Origin: Enterovibrio baiacu
Lineage (GTDB): Bacteria; Pseudomonadota; Gammaproteobacteria; Enterobacterales; Vibrionaceae
Direction of reading: 5' to 3'
DNA length: 64,000 nucleotides
Assembly: GCF_004120195.1 (NCBI RefSeq)
Contig: NZ_SCHN01000010.1
Location: 186,001-250,000 of the forward strand
How positions within the stretch are numbered: position 1 is the first letter of the stretch; each line of letters starts with the position of its first letter. The notes beneath the pieces were generated by a model. It was not told where the DNA came from, searched no databases, and saw only the letters and a list, made by a program, of their open reading frames with translations. Shown here one piece after another: positions 26,438 to 36,207 of the stretch. The position numbers and the translations under genes are program-made.

Positions 26438-27277
26438 ATGAAATTGGAAGCAGTAGACTTTAACGCGGAAGACGCCGCAGAGCGGTTTGTCGAATCGCTT
26501 CGAAACACCGGCTTTGGCGTCCTGAAAAACCATCCAATCAGCCAAGATTTGGTGTCCTCTATTTACGCAAACTGGCAAGGTTTCTTCGATAGCGAAGACA
26601 AAGGCGATTTTGCGTTCAACCCAGAAACCCAAGATGGTTTCTTTTCCGCCAAGGTCTCTGAGGTCGCGAAAGGCCATAAGAAGAGAGACATCAAAGAGTT
26701 CTTCCATTATTACCCTTGGGGACAATGCCCTGAGGCGTTAAAAGCCGAATTGGATAACTACTACGCGCAAGCCAACAACCTCGCGTCGCAATTGCTTGGC
26801 TGGGTTGAGCAACACTCGCCTGAAGACGTTGCCGCGAACTATTCGCAGTCATTGTCGAGCATGGTTGATGGCAGCGACAAAACCCTGCTGCGCGTGCTTC
26901 ACTACCCGCCAATGAGCGGTGAAGAAGACGTGGATGCCATTCGCGCAGCGGCGCATGAAGACATCAACTTGTTGACCATACTGCCGTCGGCAAATGAGCC
27001 GGGGCTGCAAGTGCTATCAAAAGACGGCGATTGGCTGGATGTGCCATGCGATTTTGGTCATTTGATCATCAATATCGGTGACATGCTCCAAGAAGCGTCT
27101 GGCGGCTACTTCCCTTCAACGACCCACCGCGTTGTGAATCCTGAAGGGGCTGATATGTCGAAATCCCGCATTTCTCTGCCGCTGTTTTTACACCCAAAAC
27201 CAGACGTTGTGCTCTCTGAACGCTACACGGCGGACAGTTACCTGATGGAGCGTTTACGCGAACTTGGCCTGATCTAA
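26438..27277 (+). CDS. 2-oxoglutarate/Fe(II)-dependent oxygenase (isopenicillin-N-synthase family)
   Basis: 279 residues. The N-terminal non-haem dioxygenase part (NTGFGVLKNHPI) and the C-terminal jelly roll with the iron triad (AAHEDINLLTIL giving His and Asp, and STTHRVVNP giving the distal His) followed by the 2-oxoglutarate Arg in SRISLPLFLHP are all present. Bacterial members hydroxylate or ring-close small substrates; the actual substrate is not known. It stands alone and is closed by a terminator. Confidence 0.87.
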   Translation: MKLEAVDFNAEDAAERFVESLRNTGFGVLKNHPISQDLVSSIYANWQGFFDSEDKGDFAFNPETQDGFFSAKVSEVAKGHKKRDIKEFFHYYPWGQCPEALKAELDNYYAQANNLASQLLGWVEQHSPEDVAANYSQSLSSMVDGSDKTLLRVLHYPPMSGEEDVDAIRAAAHEDINLLTILPSANEPGLQVLSKDGDWLDVPCDFGHLIINIGDMLQEASGGYFPSTTHRVVNPEGADMSKSRISLPLFLHPKPDVVLSERYTADSYLMERLRELGLI

Positions 27278-27300
27278 ACGGGCAATATTTTTGTCATCGA

Positions 27301-27336
27301 AGCCAGTGTTGCATTCACGTAACGCTGGCTTTTTCT
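27301..27336 (+). terminator. Terminator after oxygenase gene
   Basis: Stem AGCCAGTGTT / AACGCTGGCT (27301-27310, 27321-27330, one G-T pair) with a 10-base loop, followed by a T run. Confidence 0.8.
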
Positions 27337-27466
27337 TTCCTGCTTTTTACTTCGTTCACCTTCGTTTCGTTTTGACCTCTCAAATGGCGGAATTTAGCGG
27401 CAAATCGCGCCTGTCATCCGAAAGAACTCGACTAATATTCATATATTCGGAACAGGAGTCTAAATA

Positions 27467-29899
27467 ATGCGAACGTCTAAACTGACCGATTTTGTGCACG
27501 CATTCCGCAAGGTAATAGGCAATCTTAGAACGTCCAGCGATGATGCAAATGCAAAGATAGCGGCATTGGACAAATCTCTCGCAGTGATAGAGTTTGATCC
27601 CACGGGAAAGATACTCACGGCAAACGACAATTTTCTCAACATCATGGGGTATGAACTCTTGGATGTTCAGGGTAAACGTCACGCCATGTTTGTCGATGCT
27701 GAGTATGCAAAAAGCCCGGAATACAAAAGATTTTGGGCGGAGCTTGCTCGTGGAAAATCGAAGACTGCGGAATTCAAATGTGCGGGTCATGGCGGGAGGA
27801 TTGTTTGGATCCAGGCGTCTTACAATCCCATTCATGATGATGCTGGTAAGGTTGTGAAAGTCGTGGAATTTGCCTCCGACATTACCAAAGAAAAAATACA
27901 ATCATTGAATGCTAAAGGTCAGATCGACGCGATCAACCTGAGCCAAGCGGTGATTGAGTTTGATACGTCGGGCCACATCCTGCATGCCAATGAGAACTTT
28001 CTGTCCGTCATGGGGTATACCCTCGATGAAGTGAAAGGGAAGCATCACTCCTTATTTGTAGAACCACAGATGGTGAAAAGCCTGGAATACGCAACCTTCT
28101 GGGAAAACCTCGCTAACGGTGTGCACAAGAGCGCGCAGTACAAACGCATAGGCAAGGAAGGGAAAGAGGTTTGGATTCAAGCGTCTTACAATCCCATCTT
28201 TGATGACAGCGGGAAGCCGTTCAAAGTGGTGAAGTTCGCCACTGATATTTCAGAACAAAAGCTGATGACCGCGAATTTTGAAGGTCAAATTGATGCCATC
28301 CATAAATCGCAGGCGGTGATCGAGTTCGATCTCGAAGGCAATATATTAACGGCGAACGAAAACTTCCTTGATGTCATGGGATACGAACTGGAGGACATTG
28401 TCGGCAAACATCACTGCATGTTTGTCACAGACACCTACCAGAAGAGCGCCGAATACAAAGGGTTTTGGCGGAAGCTCGCTGAGGGTAAATACCAAGTAGG
28501 GGAGTTTTTGCGTGTGGGTAAAGGCGGTCGTGATGTGTGGATTCAAGCGTCTTATAACCCGATTTTTAATGCGTCTGGCAAGCCGTTTAAAGTGGTGAAA
28601 TTTGCGTCCGATATTACGGAAGCGAAAAATCGAAATGCCAATTTTGAAGGGCAGATTGAAGCCATTGGCAAATCGCAGGCTGTCATCGAATTCAATATGG
28701 ATGGCACGATCAGAACTGCAAATGACAACTTCCTCAATGCGGTGGGTTATTCGCTCAACGAAGTGGTAGGGCGTCACCACTCGATGTTTGTGGATCCTGA
28801 ATACAGCGGCAGCGCAGAGTACAAAGCGTTTTGGGACAAACTCAATCGCGGCGAATTTGAAAGTGCAGAATTCAAGCGCTTTGGCAAAGGTGGGCGCGAA
28901 GTGTGGATCCAAGCGTCTTATAACCCGATTGCGGATATCAATGGCAACCCGTTCAAGGTGGTGAAATATGCCACTGACATTACTGCGAAAAAACGCGCGG
29001 TTGCCATGATCAGTGAAAGTTTAGTCAAGCTGTCTAAAGGGGATTTGAGCCATTCGATTGAAGAATCCTTGGATGAAGAGTTCGAGCCTGTGCGTGATGC
29101 ACTCAACTCGACAGTGCATCGTTTAAACGAATTGGTCGGTGATATTTCTCGTTTGTCTACCTCAGTGAGTGCGGCGGCAAGGGAAATTAAAATGGGCACC
29201 ACTGATTTGAGCGACCGTACAGAGTCGCAAGCCTCTAGCCTTGAACAAACCTCTGCCAGTATGCAGGAAATGACCTCTACCGTTCGGCTCAATGCCGACA
29301 CGGCAGTGACGGCGAACACCTTGTCGGCTGAAGCGACCACCAAAGCTGAGCGCGGTGGTAAGGTGGTGTTGGAAGCGGTGGATGCCATGGCGGAAATCGA
29401 AAATTCGAGCAAGCAGATCTCTGACATCATCGGCGTAATTAATGAAATTGCCTTCCAGACAAATTTGTTAGCACTGAATGCGGCGGTAGAAGCGGCGCGT
29501 GCGGGCGAGCAAGGTCGCGGGTTTGCCGTGGTGGCGGGGGAAGTGAGGAACCTTGCTCAACGCAGTGCGAAAGCATCAGTGGAAATCAAAGAATTGATCA
29601 ATGCGAGTGTCACCAAAATCAAAGATGGTACCCATTTGGTGCGAGAGTCTGGTGACAACTTGGTGAACATTGTTGAGGCCATCAAAGAGGTCTCTGGAAT
29701 GCTCTCTAACATGAGCACCGCGACGCGCGAGCAATCACTCGGGATTGAAGAGATAAACCGCGCTGTGACCGAAATGGACAATATGACGCAGCAAAATGCA
29801 GGTTTGGTTGAAGAAACCACGGCGGCGAGTGAGAACTTACTGATTGAAGCTGAAAACCTGCTGGATCTGGTGAAGTACTTCAAAACCTCTGCAGCTTAG
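27467..29899 (+). CDS. Soluble four-PAS methyl-accepting chemotaxis protein (BdlA-like)
   Basis: 810 residues without a membrane span. Four PAS/PAC units of about 120 residues (roughly 35-140, 155-262, 277-384, 399-505), very alike in their closing motif IWIQASYNPIxD and FKVVKFASDIT, are followed by a HAMP-like linker (LVKLSKGDLSHSIEES) and a full signalling domain with the tip [20 protein letters not shown]. The build is that of Pseudomonas BdlA, which senses flavin/redox or nutrient state and drives biofilm dispersal, but with four PAS units instead of two. AGGAG lies 7 bases before the ATG. It faces another receptor gene across a shared terminator and a heptamer array. No CheR pentapeptide is seen at the C-terminus. 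Confidence 0.9.
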   Translation: MRTSKLTDFVHAFRKVIGNLRTSSDDANAKIAALDKSLAVIEFDPTGKILTANDNFLNIMGYELLDVQGKRHAMFVDAEYAKSPEYKRFWAELARGKSKTAEFKCAGHGGRIVWIQASYNPIHDDAGKVVKVVEFASDITKEKIQSLNAKGQIDAINLSQAVIEFDTSGHILHANENFLSVMGYTLDEVKGKHHSLFVEPQMVKSLEYATFWENLANGVHKSAQYKRIGKEGKEVWIQASYNPIFDDSGKPFKVVKFATDISEQKLMTANFEGQIDAIHKSQAVIEFDLEGNILTANENFLDVMGYELEDIVGKHHCMFVTDTYQKSAEYKGFWRKLAEGKYQVGEFLRVGKGGRDVWIQASYNPIFNASGKPFKVVKFASDITEAKNRNANFEGQIEAIGKSQAVIEFNMDGTIRTANDNFLNAVGYSLNEVVGRHHSMFVDPEYSGSAEYKAFWDKLNRGEFESAEFKRFGKGGREVWIQASYNPIADINGNPFKVVKYATDITAKKRAVAMISESLVKLSKGDLSHSIEESLDEEFEPVRDALNSTVHRLNELVGDISRLSTSVSAAAREIKMGTTDLSDRTESQASSLEQTSASMQEMTSTVRLNADTAVTANTLSAEATTKAERGGKVVLEAVDAMAEIENSSKQISDIIGVINEIAFQTNLLALNAAVEAARAGEQGRGFAVVAGEVRNLAQRSAKASVEIKELINASVTKIKDGTHLVRESGDNLVNIVEAIKEVSGMLSNMSTATREQSLGIEEINRAVTEMDNMTQQNAGLVEETTAASENLLIEAENLLDLVKYFKTSAA

Positions 29900-29967
29900 C
29901 TCTGTGGCTTAGATCGGTGACATAGTTCACGCAGCGTTAAGTCCGTCAGCGACAAACAGAGAAACAA

Positions 29968-29995
29968 AAAATCCGGGATACTCTCCCGGATTTTT
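29968..29995. terminator. Two-way terminator between convergent receptor genes
   Basis: Perfect stem ATCCGGGA / TCCCGGAT (29971-29978, 29984-29991) with loop TACTC, flanked by A and T runs so that it serves both strands. Confidence 0.9.
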
Positions 29996-30026
29996 CGTTG
30001 TCTGCCTATCTACTGTCGCCTACCAT

Positions 30027-30127
30027 TTCTAGCTTCTAGCTTCTAGCTTCTAGCTTCTAGCTTCTAGCTTCTAGCTTCTAGCTTCTAGCTTCTAGCTTCT
30101 AGCTTCTAGCTTCTAGCTTCTAGCTTC
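30027..30127. repeat. Heptamer tandem array TTCTAGC, about 14 copies
   Basis: 101 bases of unbroken 7-base repeats (TTCTAGC on the plus strand, GAAGCTA on the coding strand of the left-pointing receptor gene). The stop codon TAG of that gene (30120-30122) is itself part of the first unit, and the array fills the 3' untranslated region up to the two-way terminator. A related array (TTCTCGC, five copies) abuts another stop codon at 62383. It is a simple-sequence array open to copy-number change, not a CRISPR. Confidence 0.97.
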
Positions 30128-33017
30128 GCTCTTCCCATTCAAACTCATCGTCGTCGTCATCACGGGTTGAGCTTTGCGCCATGTTGTCATCTTCAAAGAA
30201 GCCATTTTCTTCGATGTCGGAGTCTGAGTAGCGGTTTTCCCTGAGTCGGTGGTCGTCTTGTAACAGTTCGAAGAAGGCCATCATTTCCGTCATGTCTTGA
30301 GACAAGATCCACATGTTCTCGCTGGCCGTGGTGGCTTGTTGCACCAAGGTGGCATTTTGTTGAGTAACATTATCCATTCGTGTAATCGCCAAGTTTACCT
30401 GCTCAATGCCGACACTCTGCTCTTGGGCGGCATCACTGATGTCTTCCATCTTGCTACCGACTTCTTCCACCATGGAGACGATTTCCGTCAGGGTTTTGCC
30501 TGATTCGCTGACCAAGTCCGAGCCGATACAGACCTTTTTATTGCTGGCCTGGATCAGTTCTTTGATTTCTTTTGCGGCACTTGCCGAACGCTGGGCAAGG
30601 TTTCGCACCTCTCCGGCTACCACGGCAAACCCGCGGCCTTGTTCACCGGCTCTGGCGGCTTCGACGGCCGCGTTTAATGCGAGCAAATTGGTTTGGAAAG
30701 CAATCTCATCAATCACGCCGATGATCTCGCCAATCTCATCGCTGGCGGCGCTGATTTCTTCCATTGCGGTGATGGTGCGTGAAATGGCATGGCCACCTTC
30801 GCGGGCTTTTTCTCGGGCTTTCATGCTCACCATTTTGGTCGCGAGAGCATTCTCAGCACTTTGCTTCACCGTGCCCGTCATTTCTTCCATGCTGGTGGCG
30901 GTGGCTTGCAAAGAGGTGGCTTGTTCCTCTGTGCGAGCGCTGAGGTCTTGATTGCCTGTCACGATTTCCCGTGATGACACCGAGATGGTGCCTGCGGTTT
31001 CACGGATTTTGCTGATCACTTCCGTCAGCTTATCAATGGTGAGGTTGGTGTCTTTTTTCAATGCCGCAAAACTGCCGCCGTACTTTTTCTCCATGCGCTC
31101 AGTGAGATCACCTTGTGCCATCGCTGCGAGGATTGTCTGCATGTCTTCCAGTGAGGCTTCAACGTTTCGGGTGAGCGTGTTGAGCCCTTCCGCCAAGTTG
31201 TAGAAGAAGCCTTGCTTGCCGTCCATTGTGAGCTTCTGGTTAAAGTCACCGCGAGATGCCGCCAAGATAACGGCATCAATTTCTCGTTCGATAGCCACTT
31301 CATCGGTGCGATCTTTCCACTCAATCACAGTGCCAATACGGTGTTTTTCCGTATCGAAAATCGGTACAGCGTTAATCGCCATCACTTTTTTGCCCACCGT
31401 GAATTCACTGCGGTGTGACTCTTCGAGGTGAGAGATAATAAATTGCTGATGTGCCGGATTTTTGTGGAACATATCGATGGATTGGCCGATCACGTTTTTC
31501 AGGTTGAAATTATGGATCTCTTCTGAAAAGTCGCGTTCGTTTTCGCGCAGCATCTGGTAGGCAGCTTCATTCAAATAGATGATGATGTTGTCGACATTGG
31601 CCAGCATGATGTTGTTGGATGCGCTGTCCAATGCCTGACGGACTTGTGCGTTTTCTTCTGCCACTTTTCTCGCTTCTTCTTCGAAAGCGAGTTTGGCGGC
31701 TTCGGCGCGTTCAATGTTGTCTAACGAGGTATTGGTCAACTCTTTAATGGCCAGCAAGTCGCCTTTGTAATCCCCTTGTACTCTGACGCTCAAATCCCCT
31801 TCAGAAAGGCGTTTCATCACGTTGTTTATTTCACTCAGTGCGCGCTGCGTTGCTTCCATCAAGGTGTTAAATGCATCTGCAGATTGGCTTATCTCGTCAT
31901 TTCCTCGCACCCGTAAACGTACAGAGTAATCGCCTGATTCTGCGATGTTTTCAAGTCGACGTGTGGTGCCCAGTAACGGTCGTGCCACCGATCGCGTGAT
32001 CACAAAGGCAATCACGGCACCAATCAACAAACCAAAGACACCCGAAATGCGAAGCACAGTGACGACGGAGGCATTCCACTCTTTTAGCAGACTCACATTT
32101 TGTTCGAGCGCCAGTGTTTGGATATCTACCATTTTCTGCACCAGTGCAAGAGCACTCTCGGCAGTGGGTGCGGCTTTGCTGCCGACTAAATATTGCGACA
32201 TGTTCCAGCGTTCAGAATCGCGAATATCAAACATGCGATCCACCAATGGCGAAAGGTGATTGCGTTTGCTGGCATATTCATTGAACAGCACTTTTTGTTC
32301 GGCGGTGAGCAGGTGTTGGCTCTCTTCAATGGCATAGAAGTTCGAACTGTTGGTGGTCCAGTGTTGTAAATAGGCGGCTTTGAACAGCGGGTCGCCGCTT
32401 AACAGATAAGAACGAACGGCAGACAGGGCGAGTGAGAAGGACGCGCTGGTTTCGGCAAAATGTCCGAGCATTTTCTTACGCTCAGGGGTGGCCGGCAGGG
32501 TTTGCTCTATGGCTGAGAGCTGTCTGACGGTGGCGACCAAGCTTACGATGTCGGGTAAGGCTTCGTTCTCGAAAATCTTCATGGCGGGTTGCTCATCCAT
32601 GGTATGAGCAATATTCTCAGCGTCGTCTTGTTCCAAGCGAAGTTGCTGGAGTTTTTTGGAAAGCTCAAACAACACGTCTTGGTAGTCTTTTTCTGCTTTG
32701 GAAAGCTCGTTGGCTTTTAAAATGGCGAGTTGAGCATCAATGTTTTTCCATACGTCTTGCCTTTCGGCAATTAAGCTGACATCCCCCAACACAAGATAGC
32801 CACGCAGTACGGCAAGCGATTTGTTGATTTCACCCATTAAGGCGCTGCCAGCAAGGCTGGTGGGGAAGGTGTCATTCACCAGGTTGTCTTCAACACGCTG
32901 CAACTCGGCCAGCCGACTGTTCGAAAAGATGATGGCAGATCCCATGATGGCGAGGACCAAGCCAAACCCCAGCACCAAGCGTTTACCAATCGTGAAATGT
33001 AAAATAGGTAATCTCAT
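30120..33017 (-). CDS. Transmembrane methyl-accepting chemotaxis protein with PAS domain
   Basis: 965 residues. TM1 (about 12-32) and TM2 (about 316-338) enclose a large helical periplasmic sensor; a HAMP domain ([19 protein letters not shown]) follows, then a PAS-like unit ([19 protein letters not shown]), a second HAMP-like stretch ([14 protein letters not shown]) and the full signalling domain with tip [20 protein letters not shown]. The C-terminus is a very acidic tail ([13 protein letters not shown]) whose last codon and stop lie in the heptamer array. Start at the ATG 33017 (AGGTGAG upstream); a GTG just before it would add one residue. It follows a periplasmic-protein gene by 29 bases, likely one operon. 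The ligand is unknown. Confidence 0.9.
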   Translation of the reverse strand: MRLPILHFTIGKRLVLGFGLVLAIMGSAIIFSNSRLAELQRVEDNLVNDTFPTSLAGSALMGEINKSLAVLRGYLVLGDVSLIAERQDVWKNIDAQLAILKANELSKAEKDYQDVLFELSKKLQQLRLEQDDAENIAHTMDEQPAMKIFENEALPDIVSLVATVRQLSAIEQTLPATPERKKMLGHFAETSASFSLALSAVRSYLLSGDPLFKAAYLQHWTTNSSNFYAIEESQHLLTAEQKVLFNEYASKRNHLSPLVDRMFDIRDSERWNMSQYLVGSKAAPTAESALALVQKMVDIQTLALEQNVSLLKEWNASVVTVLRISGVFGLLIGAVIAFVITRSVARPLLGTTRRLENIAESGDYSVRLRVRGNDEISQSADAFNTLMEATQRALSEINNVMKRLSEGDLSVRVQGDYKGDLLAIKELTNTSLDNIERAEAAKLAFEEEARKVAEENAQVRQALDSASNNIMLANVDNIIIYLNEAAYQMLRENERDFSEEIHNFNLKNVIGQSIDMFHKNPAHQQFIISHLEESHRSEFTVGKKVMAINAVPIFDTEKHRIGTVIEWKDRTDEVAIEREIDAVILAASRGDFNQKLTMDGKQGFFYNLAEGLNTLTRNVEASLEDMQTILAAMAQGDLTERMEKKYGGSFAALKKDTNLTIDKLTEVISKIRETAGTISVSSREIVTGNQDLSARTEEQATSLQATATSMEEMTGTVKQSAENALATKMVSMKAREKAREGGHAISRTITAMEEISAASDEIGEIIGVIDEIAFQTNLLALNAAVEAARAGEQGRGFAVVAGEVRNLAQRSASAAKEIKELIQASNKKVCIGSDLVSESGKTLTEIVSMVEEVGSKMEDISDAAQEQSVGIEQVNLAITRMDNVTQQNATLVQQATTASENMWILSQDMTEMMAFFELLQDDHRLRENRYSDSDIEENGFFEDDNMAQSSTRDDDDDEFEWEERS

Positions 33018-33046
33018 CACTGTTTCTCACCTTTTCCATAAAAGGG

Positions 33047-33673
33047 TTATTGCTGCTGTGAACCGACGTCGAGCAACACAAAAAATTTACGATGAACAAG
33101 ATCGACAAGGGCATACACGTCTGAGGGCGTTTTTGTTTTGTCGTCCTCTTTAAACGCGTAAAAATCACCAAACGATGTATCACTTTCAATGCGCGACATT
33201 GTCATCACCAGCGAATCTAAACACGCGCCTGCTTGTAAATAGACTTCCGCGGGAATGGCGTAGCGTTGCTCTCGTTCAATGCGTTTGATTAGAGGGAGGT
33301 TGTTGGCTTGCAGAAAACGGTCGATGTTGTCGCTGAGGGCAAGCAATGCCACGAAAACCTGCTCGGGTGTGTAGTTGGACACCCGAATAGGCTCCGTGGG
33401 TAAAGCATTGACTTTCTGAGGGTGGTGGCGCTCCGCATAGTGCATCACCAGCATGTCGATATTCTTTACTAATTCATAGACTTGAGAGGGCGTGAGTTCG
33501 CCATAGAAATCGGAGTAACCGTACGTCGATTTGTGTGTGTCGGCGGCGGTGGACGACGAGAAAGTGAGGATAAAACAGAGGAATAGGCCAACCATTAAAC
33601 CAACCAGCAAACGCACGGTTTTTTGCCGGGCGGGAAGAGAGGAATTCGCTATGTTTGACGGTACTGGCGTCAT
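33047..33673 (-). CDS. Membrane-anchored periplasmic protein, partner of receptor gene
   Basis: 208 residues: a short cytoplasmic start, one hydrophobic segment (LLVGLMVGLFLCFILTF, about 22-38) that may be a signal peptide or anchor, and a helical, soluble periplasmic part with one cysteine. I know no named domain for it. It is the upstream gene of an operon with the chemoreceptor, 29 bases apart, so it may present a ligand to or modulate that receptor. This link is inference. Confidence 0.6.
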   Translation of the reverse strand: MTPVPSNIANSSLPARQKTVRLLVGLMVGLFLCFILTFSSSTAADTHKSTYGYSDFYGELTPSQVYELVKNIDMLVMHYAERHHPQKVNALPTEPIRVSNYTPEQVFVALLALSDNIDRFLQANNLPLIKRIEREQRYAIPAEVYLQAGACLDSLVMTMSRIESDTSFGDFYAFKEDDKTKTPSDVYALVDLVHRKFFVLLDVGSQQQ

Positions 33674-33910
33674 CAGTCGTATCGTCCTGTCGGTTAGTGG
33701 TTTGACATGCTCAACTGTAAGAATAATGGCTCATAAATAAGTTTAGTCAGGATTGACGTAAATGCCTGTTTAGCTGGGAAGTGTGCTGGCAAATGGCACT
33801 GTGTTCGCTTTCTTTGAAACGAGAATGGGAGGCGTGTGTCTCGTGATGAGACAAAGTGGATGTGTCAGACCTTGTGAATTGGGTGCCTAATACATCCGAT
33901 GTTGGGCATG

Positions 33911-34816
33911 TTACTTATCATAAGAGGACGGCTGAGATTCACCTTGTGCCGAAATTTGCTGTAGCCACCGACCTAGCTTCACGATGTCTGGCTGACGTGC
34001 ACGATGCTTCTTGTAAACAAAGTAGAGACTGTCGCCCGTGGGCATCTCGTGCATAGGAATACGCACTAACTGTTCGCGGTCGATTTCATTCATGAAGTAA
34101 TAGTTCAACAAGGTGATCCCTTGTTCATAGCGTGCAGCTTCTGTGGCGAGTAGCATGTGACTAAATGCATGAATTTTGACTGTGTTTGGCAGCGGGAAAC
34201 CGCCCAGTTTGCACCATTGCCCCCAATCGTTTTCCATCAATGAGGTCACGGACAGCAGGGGATAATCCCACATGGCTTCTGGCAGGGGCTTGTCTTTGAT
34301 TTGTTGCCAAATTTTGCGGCTGCAAACAGGGTAGAGGTATTCATGATAGAGCAAATCGTATTGATAGTTTTTGCCCGGTTCAAAATCGATGATGAAGCAA
34401 TCTGCAAGTTTGTCTGACAAGTTCGGGTGGTCAGCGAACATTTCAAGGGAAAGGTCGATTTCAGGGTGCTTTTGACGAAAGTCGGCCAATTGGGGCATTA
34501 GCCATTTCACGGCCAACGAGCTAAATACCGCGAGACGTAACTGACCAGATTCCCCTTCACGTACTTGATGGCTGGCACGGCCAATGGCTTGAAGTGGATC
34601 GCTTACGTCATCGTAATAACGTTGTCCAACGGGCGTCAGTTGTAAGTTGCGCCCTTGTCGCTCAAACAGGGATTCCCCTAAAAAGTCTTCGAGTAGCCGA
34701 ATTTGGTGGCTCACGGCGCTTTGAGTGACGTTCAGTGTTTCCGCTGCTTTTGAAAAACTATTCAGTCGAGCAACGACATCGAAATATTGCACGGCGCGAA
34801 GTGGGGGAAATTTCAT
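33911..34816 (-). CDS. LysR-family regulator (GcvA-like)
   Basis: 301 residues. N-terminal winged helix-turn-helix (LNSFSKAAETLNVTQSAVSHQIRLLEDFLG) followed by the periplasmic-binding-like effector domain typical of LysR proteins. The N-terminal wording PLRAVQYFDVVARLNSFSKAA resembles GcvA-type regulators. It is divergent from the DMT transporter gene with a 193-base gap, the usual layout for a regulator and its target. The effector is unknown. Confidence 0.9.
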   Translation of the reverse strand: MKFPPLRAVQYFDVVARLNSFSKAAETLNVTQSAVSHQIRLLEDFLGESLFERQGRNLQLTPVGQRYYDDVSDPLQAIGRASHQVREGESGQLRLAVFSSLAVKWLMPQLADFRQKHPEIDLSLEMFADHPNLSDKLADCFIIDFEPGKNYQYDLLYHEYLYPVCSRKIWQQIKDKPLPEAMWDYPLLSVTSLMENDWGQWCKLGGFPLPNTVKIHAFSHMLLATEAARYEQGITLLNYYFMNEIDREQLVRIPMHEMPTGDSLYFVYKKHRARQPDIVKLGRWLQQISAQGESQPSSYDK

Positions 34817-35009
34817 TATCTAAAAAACTCATGAATAACGAATATTCATCATTATACGTCATGATAAACCCGCGCTACTATGCCAGTTCTGTGATCTGGA
34901 TATGATCTTTTGGCCCTTACTCTCGTGAGGTTGCACGTCATAACGTCTTTTGTTTTGACAGCTGCAACACCGTGAGAGAGGAAATACGACATGAACAGGA
35001 GCCTTTATC

Positions 35010-36074
35010 ATGCGTAATATTTCAGTTGGGATGGCCATGACCTTGTTGGTGATTGGCAATCTTGCCGCGACGTTCTCTGACGCGCTGGTAAAAACTATGG
35101 AAGGGGGTGCTGATGGCGCTATCTTTCAATTTGCTCTATTCCGTCAGGTGTCTGCCGTTCTCATTTTGCTTCCTTTCTGTTTAACGGCACCGAAGAAAAA
35201 CCTGACGCTTGGTCTTAAATGGCATTTCTTGCGCGCTCACGTGTGGCTTGTCGGTGTGTTCTTTTCGGTGATTGCGTTAACGACCATGCCATTGGCAACG
35301 GCGAATGCGATCTTCTATGCCGCACCCTTGATCATGCTTCCGTTGGCTGCGATTTTCTTGCGAGAGAAGTTGTCAACAGCGTCAATTATGGCGGCTGTTG
35401 TAGGCTTTATCGGCGTGCTGATTTTGGTCCGTCCGACCGATCTAAGCTGGGCGGCAATTTCAGCTATGATCGTGGCGGTGACGCTGGCCGTGAACAACTT
35501 GCTGATCCCTAAGATTCCACGCGAGCAAACAGTGCCGCAAACACTGCTGCTGCATAACTTGATTGGTATTCCAATCGCGCTAGGGCTGGCGTTGTACGAA
35601 GGTGTGCCATTTAGCATGGATTTGTTCCTGCGTGCATCCGGTTCAACCGCGTTCATTTTGGTGTATGCCGCTACTTGTGTGATTGCTTATCGTGCTGCGG
35701 AAAGTAATAAGATTGCGAGCGCAGAATACAGCGGCCTGGTGTGTGCGGTTGGCGTCGGTCTCGTGTTGTTTGGTGAAGTGCCAGACATGCTGATGATTGT
35801 GGGTACGACCTTGATCGTTGTTCCTCTCATCTGGCTTGCGGGTCTCGAGAAGCGCAAAACAAAACGCGCAGCGAAAGCACAAGCATTGGCGGCAGAGACA
35901 ACCTTTGTCAGCCTCACTGAAGACATGCGCACCGAAGATGATGACATTGCGTTGACTGAAAAATCGGCAATGGCAGATAGCATCGTGTTACCCGATGATG
36001 AAGCCTTATCGAATACTGATGAAGCAAATGGCGAGCACATCATCTCTTCGAAAAAAGCCACTGGGGCGGTGTGA
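35010..36074 (+). CDS. EamA/DMT-family transporter with acidic tail
   Basis: 354 residues with about ten membrane spans in two EamA repeats (first from about 8, second from about 150). Such proteins carry metabolites or drugs, mostly outward. A Glu/Asp-rich cytoplasmic tail of about 70 residues after the last span is longer than is usual for the family. CAGGAG precedes the ATG. It is divergent from a LysR gene and probably its target. The substrate is not known. Confidence 0.87.
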   Translation: MRNISVGMAMTLLVIGNLAATFSDALVKTMEGGADGAIFQFALFRQVSAVLILLPFCLTAPKKNLTLGLKWHFLRAHVWLVGVFFSVIALTTMPLATANAIFYAAPLIMLPLAAIFLREKLSTASIMAAVVGFIGVLILVRPTDLSWAAISAMIVAVTLAVNNLLIPKIPREQTVPQTLLLHNLIGIPIALGLALYEGVPFSMDLFLRASGSTAFILVYAATCVIAYRAAESNKIASAEYSGLVCAVGVGLVLFGEVPDMLMIVGTTLIVVPLIWLAGLEKRKTKRAAKAQALAAETTFVSLTEDMRTEDDDIALTEKSAMADSIVLPDDEALSNTDEANGEHIISSKKATGAV

Positions 36075-36120
36075 CCCTGCTCAGTAAGAAGCGATAAACG
36101 CACGTCTAAAAACATTAAAC

Positions 36121-36146
36121 GCCACGCTAAACAGCGTGGCTTTTTT
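36121..36146 (+). terminator. Terminator after DMT transporter
   Basis: Perfect stem GCCACGCT / AGCGTGGC (36121-36128, 36133-36140), loop AAAC, followed by T6. Confidence 0.92.
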
Positions 36147-36207
36147 ATGTCTCATTGAGTTTAGTAAGCATGTACTCACTTTGGCGGTACGACAGAAAAA
36201 ACAGTGC

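Noticed and set aside
30027-30127. CRISPR array
   Set aside because: Seven-base units without spacers and no cas genes; it is a simple tandem repeat.
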